Shown in pieces: positions 38,915 through 49,495 of a stretch of 64,000 bases of DNA. Made by a program: the position numbers and the translations under genes. Origin of the DNA: Aminobacter carboxidus (GTDB lineage Bacteria > Pseudomonadota > Alphaproteobacteria > Rhizobiales > Rhizobiaceae); the NCBI RefSeq assembly GCF_014863355.1, contig NZ_JACZEP010000004.1, positions 394,932 to 458,931 of the forward strand, in the 5' to 3' direction. A model generated the notes under the pieces. The model was not told where the DNA came from. It was given only the letters and a program-made list of their open reading frames with translations, and made no database searches. Position 1 is the stretch's first letter, and every line of letters starts with the position of its first letter.

Positions 38915-39848
38915 CAAACGTCTCCTGATCCTGGCTGTTCTGGCAGTGGTCGCTGCAATCGCCTTCATGACAGTCGGGCTGCGCGGCAACATCGCCTTCG
39001 CGCTCGAACTGCGCGCGGTGCGGCTGGTGACGCTGATCCAGGTCGGCGTGGCGATCGCGATCTCGACGGTGGTGTTCCAGACAGTGACCGCAAACCGGGT
39101 TTTGACACCGCAGATCATGGGGCTCGACGCGCTCTATCTGTTCGGCCAGATGGCGCTGGTGCTGACGCTCGGCAGCGTCGGCTATGTCGCGCTCGACCCG
39201 CGCCTGAAATTCGCCGGCGAGGCCGGCCTTATGATGGCGATGGCGCTGGTGCTGTTCCTGCCGATGCTGCGCCGGCGCTTCGACGTCGGCTTGCTGCTCT
39301 TGACCGGCGTGGTGCTCGGTGTGTTGTTCCGCAGCCTCGCAATGCTGATCGCGCGGCTGATCGACCCGAACGAATTCGCTGTCGTCCAGGGGTCGAGCTT
39401 CGCCGACTTCAACACCGTGCGGCCAGACCTCGTGGTCATCGGCCTTGTGGTGACGACGGTGGCCGCCGTCATCATCTGGCGCCTGCGCCACCTGCTCGAC
39501 ATCGTCGCCCTTGGCGCCGACAGCGCCACCGGGCTCGGCGTCGACTGGACCAAGGCTCTGGCCGGCCTGCTTCTGCTGGTCGCCGCGCTGGTTGCCGTAT
39601 CGACCGCTTTGGTCGGGCCGGTGACGTTCTTTGGCCTACTGGTGGTGGCACTGGCCGAGCGCATCGTCGACAGCCGACGCCATCGCCTGCTGCTGCCAGC
39701 CGCGATGCTGACGGCGGTCATCGTGCTGCTCGGCGGCCAGATGGCGCTGCAACATCTGCTTGACGGTGCCGCGACGCTCGGCGTCGTCATCGAATTCGTG
39801 GGGGGCCTCGTGTTCCTGGCCATGCTGATAACAACGAGCAAACGATGA
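38907..39848 (+). CDS. FecCD-family siderophore permease 2
   Basis: 313 residues, about nine membrane helices. LRAVRLVTLIQVGVAIAIST and PQIMGLDALYLFGQ fit the second subunit of YclN/YclO-type transporters, and the late VGPVTFFGLLVVALAERIV is the coupling helix. The start is GTG 38907 (GTG CCT GAC), inside the end of the first permease gene (8-base overlap). No ATG is available upstream in frame. Confidence 0.93.
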   Translation: MPDKRLLILAVLAVVAAIAFMTVGLRGNIAFALELRAVRLVTLIQVGVAIAISTVVFQTVTANRVLTPQIMGLDALYLFGQMALVLTLGSVGYVALDPRLKFAGEAGLMMAMALVLFLPMLRRRFDVGLLLLTGVVLGVLFRSLAMLIARLIDPNEFAVVQGSSFADFNTVRPDLVVIGLVVTTVAAVIIWRLRHLLDIVALGADSATGLGVDWTKALAGLLLLVAALVAVSTALVGPVTFFGLLVVALAERIVDSRRHRLLLPAAMLTAVIVLLGGQMALQHLLDGAATLGVVIEFVGGLVFLAMLITTSKR

Positions 39849-40603
39849 TCGAGATCAACAACGTTTCGCTGCGCCTCGGCGGCACGCAGATCCTTGAGGA
39901 CGTGTCACTGACCATGCCCAAGGGCGGGGTGACGGCACTTGTCGGGCCGAACGGTGCCGGCAAGTCGAGCCTGTTGTCGCTGATCGCCCGGCTCCAGCCG
40001 CTGCAAACCGGGTCGATATCGGTCGATGGCCTGCCGGTGGACACGACGCCAAGCCGGCGGCTGGCCAAGACGCTGGCCATCCTGCGCCAGGACCCGGCGG
40101 TGGCAAGCCGGCTCAAGGTGCGCGAACTCGTCGGTTTCGGCCGCTTTCCGCACCAACGCGGGCGGATCGACGCCAACGACCTGCTCCTGATCGAGGCGGC
40201 ATTGCAGCAGTTCGGCCTGATGGACCTGGCCGACCGCTTCCTTGACAATCTGTCAGGCGGCCAGCGCCAGCGCGCGATGGTCGCGATGGCCTTCTGCCAG
40301 GGCACCGACTACATGCTGCTCGACGAGCCGCTGAACAATCTCGACATGCTGTTTGCCCGCCAGTTGATGCGTGACCTGCGGGCGGCGGCCGACAACGACA
40401 GGCGCACGGTGATCGTTGTGCTGCACGACATCAACCATGCCGCAGTCTATGCCGACCGGATCGTGGCGATGAAATCAGGACGCGTCGTCGCCGACGGACC
40501 CCCAGCGGAGGTGTTGCGGCCGGACGTGCTCGCCCAGGTCTTCGGCTACGACATGGATGTCATCGACGTCGGCGGCGCGCCGCTGGTGCTGCACCACCGC
40601 TGA
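39845..40603 (+). CDS. Siderophore ABC importer ATPase (FepC/YclP type)
   Basis: 252 residues, single ABC domain. Walker A GPNGAGKSSL, signature LSGGQRQRAMVAM, Walker B YMLLDEPLNNLD and the switch His in VLHDINHAA are intact. The ATG overlaps the second permease (ATGA). It completes a binding protein-permease-permease-ATPase set of the YclQNOP/FatBDCE kind and is the last gene of the siderophore island. Confidence 0.95.
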   Translation: MIEINNVSLRLGGTQILEDVSLTMPKGGVTALVGPNGAGKSSLLSLIARLQPLQTGSISVDGLPVDTTPSRRLAKTLAILRQDPAVASRLKVRELVGFGRFPHQRGRIDANDLLLIEAALQQFGLMDLADRFLDNLSGGQRQRAMVAMAFCQGTDYMLLDEPLNNLDMLFARQLMRDLRAAADNDRRTVIVVLHDINHAAVYADRIVAMKSGRVVADGPPAEVLRPDVLAQVFGYDMDVIDVGGAPLVLHHR

Positions 40604-40620
40604 GCTCTGCATCTTCTTGT

Positions 40621-40657
40621 GCAACTCCGGACGGAAAACCGCATTTCCCGGAGTTGC
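40621..40657. terminator. Hairpin between the convergent siderophore and Rieske operons
   Basis: Ten-base perfect arms GCAACTCCGG and CCGGAGTTGC, with an inner CGG/CCG pair. It occupies almost the whole 55-base space between two convergent stop codons, so it likely ends both transcripts, although neither side has a T-run. Confidence 0.65.
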
Positions 40658-40658
40658 T

Positions 40659-41756
40659 CTACGCCTCGACCTCGATCGCCGACAGCGGCTTCGAGCAGCA
40701 GGCAAGGATGAAGCCATCGTCGATCTCGTGGTCGAGGATGCCGCCATTGTGGCTCATCTCGACTTCGCCGGAGAGCTTCCTGACCTTGCAGGTGCCGCAC
40801 AGGCCGAACTCGCAGGCCGCCGGAATGCGCACGCCCGAAGCGCGCGCCGTCTGCAGCACGGTCTGGCCTGGGAGGCAGTCGGCGTCGACATCAGACAGTG
40901 CGAAGCGGACCGGCAGGACGGCATCCGGCACGGTTTCGCTCCCCTCGCCGGGCGTCGAGAACGGCGCGGGGACCTCCTCGACGGCAGGTGCCGCAAAACT
41001 TTCCTGATGGTAGCGGGACATGTTGAAGCCGGACGACTCGAGCATGCCGCGCACGGCGCGCATGAAGGGATCGGGGCCGCAGCAGAACACCTCGCGCTCG
41101 CGGAAGTCGGGCGACAGCAGCGGCAGGCGCACCGCATCGATGCGGCCCATATGGCCGAACCAGCCCTCGCGGCTCGACCGTTCCTCGATCATGAAGCCGA
41201 GCGACAGGCCGGGCATGTGGGTACCGAGAAGCTCGAGCTCCTTGCGGAAGATGATCTCTTCCGGCCGCCGGGCGCAGTTGACGAAGGCCACGTCAGTCCA
41301 TGGCGCGCAGTCGTTGAGCCAGCGCAGCATCGACATCATCGGCGTGATGCCGGAGCCGGCCGAGACGAACAGATACTTGGCGGCCGGATGCTGGTGCAGC
41401 GAAAAGTCACCCGAAGGGCCATATGCCTTGATGCGGGCGCCGGGCTTCAGATGATCGAACATCCAGCGCGTGCCGACGCTGCCCGCCTGCGCTTTCACAG
41501 TGACAGCGATGGAGAACGGCCGCGACGGGCTGGACGACAGCGTGTAGGTGCGCATGACCGGTTCCGGCTCGGCCGGCAGTTCGAGCGTCACGAACTGGCC
41601 GGGCTTGTAGCGGAACCAGGTCTGGTTGTCGGAGCGGAAGGTGAAGGTCTTGACGTCGGGCGCCTCGTCGGTGACGCCGATGACCTCCAGCACCTGAAGC
41701 CTGTCGTTCCAGGGCGCCATTTCGTCGAGGTTGCGGTAAAGGCCGAGATCGGACAT
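40659..41756 (-). CDS. gbcB: GbcB-like ferredoxin reductase of the Rieske pair
   Basis: About 365 residues. A ferredoxin-NAD(P)H reductase module (FAD motif MRTYTLSSSP, NAD motif VSAGSGITPMMS, FCCGPDPFM) is followed by a C-terminal plant-type [2Fe-2S] domain (CEFGLCGTCKVRKLSGEV with a late Cys in ILACC). It feeds electrons to the Rieske oxygenase encoded just upstream. ATG 41756 is given; a GTG at 41765 with GGGAG spacing is equally possible. Function by analogy with glycine-betaine monooxygenase GbcB. Confidence 0.85.
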   Translation of the reverse strand: MSDLGLYRNLDEMAPWNDRLQVLEVIGVTDEAPDVKTFTFRSDNQTWFRYKPGQFVTLELPAEPEPVMRTYTLSSSPSRPFSIAVTVKAQAGSVGTRWMFDHLKPGARIKAYGPSGDFSLHQHPAAKYLFVSAGSGITPMMSMLRWLNDCAPWTDVAFVNCARRPEEIIFRKELELLGTHMPGLSLGFMIEERSSREGWFGHMGRIDAVRLPLLSPDFREREVFCCGPDPFMRAVRGMLESSGFNMSRYHQESFAAPAVEEVPAPFSTPGEGSETVPDAVLPVRFALSDVDADCLPGQTVLQTARASGVRIPAACEFGLCGTCKVRKLSGEVEMSHNGGILDHEIDDGFILACCSKPLSAIEVEA

Positions 41757-41779
41757 CGCGTTCACTGCTCCACTCCCGC

Positions 41780-43027
41780 TCAGGCGACGTTGCGCAGCGC
41801 CGGCTTGCCGTCATCGGCCAGCCGCGGCTCGATGAAATTGGCGTACCATTCGATGAACTGCATGACCCCGCCCTCGTGTTCCTCCGAATAGGGGCCCGGC
41901 TCATAGGCCGGCGATTTGATGCCGAAGGCATTTTCCTCGACGATACGGCGGTCCTGGTCGTTGGTCTCGGTCCAGACATGGATCAGTTCGGCAAGGTCGT
42001 AGTCGACGCCTTCGACAGCGTCCTTGTGCACCAGCCACTTGGTGGTGACGGCCGTCTCGGTGGCGCTGATCGGCAGCACGCGGAAGGTGACGGCGTGGTC
42101 GCCGAGCACATGGTTCCAGGTGGTCGGATAGTGATAGAGCAACAGCGTGCCTATCCTGTCGGCCGAGACGCTGTCGGAAAGGTTCTTTTGCACCGCGCGT
42201 TTGCCTGACATGGTGTAGCTGACGGCGTCGCGCAGCAGCGGCGCGCGTGTTGCCCGGTACTGACCGCCGGCATCGATGCGGAACTTGCTCGGCAGCCCCG
42301 CAGCCTCGCACTTGGCCCAGTGCGCCAGCATTTCGGGATCGCTCTCGGCACCGTTGACGCCAGTGACGGTCGGCGCCTCTGGGAAGGTCTTGCACAGCTC
42401 GGGATGGTTCGCGGCGCAATGATAGCACTCGCGGTTGTTTTCCCAGACCAGCTTCCAGTTGCCCTTCTCGACGATCGTGCTCTCGAAGGCGACCTTGGCC
42501 TCGCGCAGCCGGTGCGGCAGAAGATAGGGTTCGATCATCGCCCGCATCGGCGCGAAATCGGCCGGCTCGTCGGCAAGGCAGATGAAGATGTAGCCGCCGA
42601 CGGATTCGCAGGCGACCGGCTTCAGGCCGAACTGGCTCTTGTCGAAACCTTCCGCCATCTGGCGCGCGAACAGCAAGCGGCCGTCGAGCTCATAGGTCCA
42701 CTGATGATAGGGGCAGACGAGCTTGGCCGCCGTGCCCTTTTCCGTCGCGCAGACGCGGCTGCCACGGTGGCGGCAGGAATTGTGGAAGGCGCGAAGCTCG
42801 CCCTTCTGGTCGCGGACGAGCACGACGGGGTAGTCGCCGACCTGGACGGTGAAGAAGTTGCCCGGCTTGGCCAGCTCGCAGTCATGGCCGACAAACAGCC
42901 AGTCGCGGTACCAGATCAGCTCCAGGTCGACCCGGTAGAAATCCGGGTCGGTGTAGAAGGGCTGTTCGAGGCTGAACCCGTCGCGGCGTCCGCGCAGCAG
43001 CCTCAGCATTTCGTTCTTCGTGTCCAT
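41780..43027 (-). CDS. gbcA: GbcA-like Rieske oxygenase (betaine-type demethylase)
   Basis: 415 residues. Rieske cluster CRHRGSRVC (Cys85, His87) and CPYHQW (Cys105, His108); mononuclear iron ligands in NNRECYHCAANHPE (His203, His208) with a late Asp. VTTKWLVHKDAVEGVDYD and SPAYEPGPYSEEHEGGVMQF match GbcA by recall, so oxidative N-demethylation of glycine betaine or a similar betaine is more likely than aromatic dioxygenation. The start ATG 43027 lies behind a cobalamin riboswitch. Identity of the true substrate is inferred. Confidence 0.82.
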   Translation of the reverse strand: MDTKNEMLRLLRGRRDGFSLEQPFYTDPDFYRVDLELIWYRDWLFVGHDCELAKPGNFFTVQVGDYPVVLVRDQKGELRAFHNSCRHRGSRVCATEKGTAAKLVCPYHQWTYELDGRLLFARQMAEGFDKSQFGLKPVACESVGGYIFICLADEPADFAPMRAMIEPYLLPHRLREAKVAFESTIVEKGNWKLVWENNRECYHCAANHPELCKTFPEAPTVTGVNGAESDPEMLAHWAKCEAAGLPSKFRIDAGGQYRATRAPLLRDAVSYTMSGKRAVQKNLSDSVSADRIGTLLLYHYPTTWNHVLGDHAVTFRVLPISATETAVTTKWLVHKDAVEGVDYDLAELIHVWTETNDQDRRIVEENAFGIKSPAYEPGPYSEEHEGGVMQFIEWYANFIEPRLADDGKPALRNVA

Positions 43028-43085
43028 GTCCTGTCCTCGTGCCAAGGACTGAACTGGTGGTGATGTCGGGAAGAACGACTGCCCG

Positions 43086-43102
43086 GCGGACGCAAGGTCC
43101 GC
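43086..43102 (-). promoter_or_regulatory. Possible expression-platform hairpin of the gbcA riboswitch
   Basis: Arms GCGGAC and GTCCGC around GCAAG lie between the riboswitch and the oxygenase start. No T-run follows, so control may be at translation or through an overlapping structure. Confidence 0.35.
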
Positions 43103-43156
43103 GCAGCAACGATCCGCCTCTTGACCGCCCACCGCGATCAGTCGAGTTCTGTCGGG

Positions 43157-43337
43157 TTCAAGGCTGGTTTCCGGGCTCCGGAGCTGTCCTTTCGGACTGT
43201 TTCGACACCTTCCCAGGCCTTCCGGCCCAGTGGTCTCCCGTCGAAACAACAAACTCCGCCACCGTTGCGGGGGCAGCGCCGGCATCTCACCGGCTTCCCA
43301 ATTCTCCGCTTCGTCTCACGCGAAGCAGCACCTTGAA
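43157..43337 (-). promoter_or_regulatory. Cobalamin riboswitch upstream of the gbcAB-like pair
   Basis: On the minus strand: closing arm TTCAAGG, then GGGAAGCCGGTGA, CCGGCGCTGCCCCCGCAACG, the B12 box region ACCACTGGG, and a final GGAAACCAGCCTTGAA whose CCTTGAA pairs with the first arm. These are the conserved elements of the RF00174 class in the correct order over 181 bases. It ends 130 bases before the oxygenase start and lies beyond the metH terminator, so it controls the oxygenase operon. Confidence 0.92.
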
Positions 43338-43377
43338 CATGTCCTGATCAGACCACGGAAAGCTGGCCTCACACGAG

Positions 43378-43421
43378 CACGAAAACGACACGGGCTCAGC
43401 GCAAAGGCGACAGAGCCCGTG
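43378..43421 (-). terminator. Terminator of metH
   Basis: Nine-base arms CACGGGCTC and GAGCCCGTG start 6 bases after the metH stop and are followed on the minus strand by TCGTTTTCGT. The T-run is short, but position and stem are good. Confidence 0.65.
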
Positions 43422-43426
43422 GCAGG

Positions 43427-47236
<3,810 letters not shown>

Positions 47237-47269
47237 TTTTCATCCTTTCGGCGACAAAGCCGTCAGGTC

Positions 47270-47289
47270 ACATAAAGACATCTTTATGT
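47270..47289. promoter_or_regulatory. Palindromic operator upstream of metH
   Basis: Nine-base arms ACATAAAGA and TCTTTATGT with CA between them, 34 bases before the metH GTG in the 113-base metH-cobF gap. ArsR-family methionine-cycle regulators (SahR) bind palindromes of this AT-rich AAAGA/TCTTT style upstream of metH and metF in proteobacteria. Assignment to SahR is inference. Confidence 0.6.
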
Positions 47290-47349
47290 CAATATGTCGA
47301 GTGCGTCGTCGTCGTATTTGCGACCACGCGCAATACGACCGGCCTGCCG

Positions 47350-48108
47350 CTAGTCCGGGTGCTTCAGCAAATAGGTGTCCATGATCCAGCCATTTTGCTC
47401 GCGCGCCTGCTTGCGGATGCGCTCGATGTCGCCGACGACTTCGCGCAATTTACCCGACACCAGGATTTCATCAGGCGTGCCGACATAAGCACCCCACCAG
47501 ATGTCGAGATCGCCATCGAGACCGGCAAAGGCGCCTTCGCCGTCGAGCATGACGACGACGCTGTCGGCATTGTTGGGAAAACCCTCGGCGACCTTGCGGC
47601 CCGTGGTGATGGTGATCGATTCGCCGATCCTGTTGAGCGCGACCTTGTGCCGGGCGGCGAGCGCCTGGATGCTTGATATGCCAGGAATGACATCATATTC
47701 GAGCTCGAAGCCGCCTTTCGCCTGGAGTCGATCGAGGATGCGCAAGGTGCTGTCGTAGAGTGTCGGATCGCCCCAGACGAGGAACGCACCGCACTCGTCT
47801 TCCTCGAGTTCCTCCATCAACAGCTGTTGGTAGACGCCCTCAACCGCGTCGTGCCAGTCAGCAACGGCGCCGCCATAATCCTCGACCGCTGGCCTGCGGC
47901 GGGGAACGTCGAATTCGACGGTGCGGTAGCTCTGGTCGCGGATGAAGCGCTCGCATATCTCGCGCCTGACGCGCGCCAGCCCGTCCTTCTCGATGCCCTT
48001 GTTAGGGATGAAGAAGACATTGACCCGGTTGAGCGCATCGACGGCCTGGATGGTGACGTAGTCTGGATTGCCGGCACCGATACCGATGACAAGGATCTTC
48101 CGCTTCAT
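47350..48108 (-). CDS. cobF: Precorrin-6A synthase (deacetylating), CobF
   Basis: 252 residues. SAM-dependent corrin C1-methyltransferase of the aerobic cobalamin pathway. N-terminal ILVIGIGAGNPDYVTIQA is the tetrapyrrole methylase loop; FLVWGDPTLYDST and DVIPGISSIQALAARH follow, and the C-terminal GTPDEILVSGKL is CobF-like. ATG 48108 overlaps the preceding small gene (ATGA), so it appears to be the fourth gene of the nrdAB operon under the cobalamin riboswitch, away from a main cob cluster. Confidence 0.95.
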   Translation of the reverse strand: MKRKILVIGIGAGNPDYVTIQAVDALNRVNVFFIPNKGIEKDGLARVRREICERFIRDQSYRTVEFDVPRRRPAVEDYGGAVADWHDAVEGVYQQLLMEELEEDECGAFLVWGDPTLYDSTLRILDRLQAKGGFELEYDVIPGISSIQALAARHKVALNRIGESITITTGRKVAEGFPNNADSVVVMLDGEGAFAGLDGDLDIWWGAYVGTPDEILVSGKLREVVGDIERIRKQAREQNGWIMDTYLLKHPD

Positions 48109-48350
48109 GACGACATCGCCCTGCTAGCGGCAGCGCCACCGCCAAGCTCGGCGGCAAGGTCGAGGAACAATTGCCTGAGGTGGCGTGGCCCCGGGTGGCC
48201 ACCGGCATACTCGGCGAGCCGGTTGGCCTGCCGCGCGGCCGCCGCGCGCAGATTGCCGTCTTCAGGCTGGGCGATCAGCCACGCCAGGAACACCTGTTCG
48301 GGCTCGGGCATGACCGGTGCGACGGTGGTGCTGTTCCAGTTCAGTCCCAT
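48105..48350 (-). CDS. Small protein between nrdB and cobF, function unknown
   Basis: 81 residues, no membrane segment, mostly helical: [20 protein letters not shown] and [21 protein letters not shown] 48350 lies 10 bases inside the end of nrdB and its stop overlaps the cobF start by 4, so it is translationally coupled on both sides. The tight packing argues that it is a real gene. No family recognised. Confidence 0.75.
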   Translation of the reverse strand: MGLNWNSTTVAPVMPEPEQVFLAWLIAQPEDGNLRAAAARQANRLAEYAGGHPGPRHLRQLFLDLAAELGGGAAASRAMSS

Positions 48351-49468
48351 GCCAGCGCCCCGCCGTTCTGGTATTCGATGACGCGGGTTTCGAAGAAGTT
48401 CTTCTCCTTCTTGAGATCCATCGCCTCCGACATCCACGGGAACGGATTCTCGACCTCGGCGAAGACCGGCTGCAGGCCAAGCTGGGCGCAGCGCCGGTTG
48501 GCGATGAAGTGCATGTAGGTTTCGCAAAGCGCTGCATTGAGGCCAAGGAAACCGCGCGGCATCGTATCGCGGCCGTAGGAGGCCTCGAGTTCGGCCGCCG
48601 TGCGGATCATGCCGCGGACCTCGTCCTGGAACGCCGGCGTCCACAGATGCGGGTTCTCGTGTTTGATCTGGTTGATGACGTCGATGCCGAAGTTGAGGTG
48701 GATCGACTCGTCGCGCAGGATGTACTGGTACTGCTCGGCGATGCCGACCATCTTGTTGCGTCGGCCCAGCGACAGGATCTGGGCAAAGCCGGTGTAGAAC
48801 CACATGCCCTCGAAGATGACGTAGAAGGCAACGAGATCGCGCAGGAAGGCCTGGTCCGCTTCCGGCGTTCCAGTCCTGAAATCCGGATCGTCGAGGTGCT
48901 GGGTGTGCTTGAGCGCCCATGCCGCCTTGTCGGTGATCGACGGCACTTCGCGGTACATGTTGAACAGTTCGACCTCGTCGAGGCTGAGGCTCTCGACGAT
49001 GTACTGGAAGGTGTGGGTGTGCACTGCCTCCTCGAAAGCCTGGCGCAGCAGATATTGCCGGCATTCCGGGTTGGTCAGATGGCGGTAGATCGCCAGCACG
49101 ATGTTGTTTGCGACAAGGCTCTCGGAAGCTGCGAAGAAGCCGAGATTGCGCTTGATCATGCGTCGTTCGTCGTCGGTCAACCCATCCTTCGACTTCCACA
49201 AGGCGATGTCGGCCTGCATCGACACCTCGGTCGGCATCCAGTGATTGTTGCAGCCGGCGAGATATTTCTCCCACGCCCAGCGGTATTTGAGCGGCAGAAG
49301 CTGGTTCACGTCGGCACGCGCATTGATCATGCGCTTGTCGTCGACGCGCACGCGGCCGCCGCCGCGTTCAATGGTGCCGAGCCCGGTGGCGTCGGCTGGC
49401 GGGAGGTCGCCGGCGAAGGCGGGGTGGATGGTTGCGGCGGCAGCCTTTGGATCGGACCAGTCGAGCAT
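48341..49468 (-). CDS. nrdB: Class I ribonucleotide reductase, small subunit
   Basis: 375 residues. The diiron carboxylate/histidine ligands are visible in [13 protein letters not shown] and [13 protein letters not shown], and the C-terminal subunit-binding tail begins [12 protein letters not shown]. It houses the radical cofactor used by NrdA to reduce ribonucleotides with oxygen-dependent activation. 27 bases after nrdA. The encoded enzyme does not need B12, which explains riboswitch control. Confidence 0.95.
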   Translation of the reverse strand: MLDWSDPKAAAATIHPAFAGDLPPADATGLGTIERGGGRVRVDDKRMINARADVNQLLPLKYRWAWEKYLAGCNNHWMPTEVSMQADIALWKSKDGLTDDERRMIKRNLGFFAASESLVANNIVLAIYRHLTNPECRQYLLRQAFEEAVHTHTFQYIVESLSLDEVELFNMYREVPSITDKAAWALKHTQHLDDPDFRTGTPEADQAFLRDLVAFYVIFEGMWFYTGFAQILSLGRRNKMVGIAEQYQYILRDESIHLNFGIDVINQIKHENPHLWTPAFQDEVRGMIRTAAELEASYGRDTMPRGFLGLNAALCETYMHFIANRRCAQLGLQPVFAEVENPFPWMSEAMDLKKEKNFFETRVIEYQNGGALAWD

Positions 49469-49495
49469 TTTTCTATCCTTGTTTCTGATCGCCGC

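Noticed and set aside
41780..43027. Annotation of the Rieske protein as an aromatic-ring dioxygenase
   Set aside because: The C-terminal blocks match betaine monooxygenase GbcA, and no aromatic-degradation gene is nearby.
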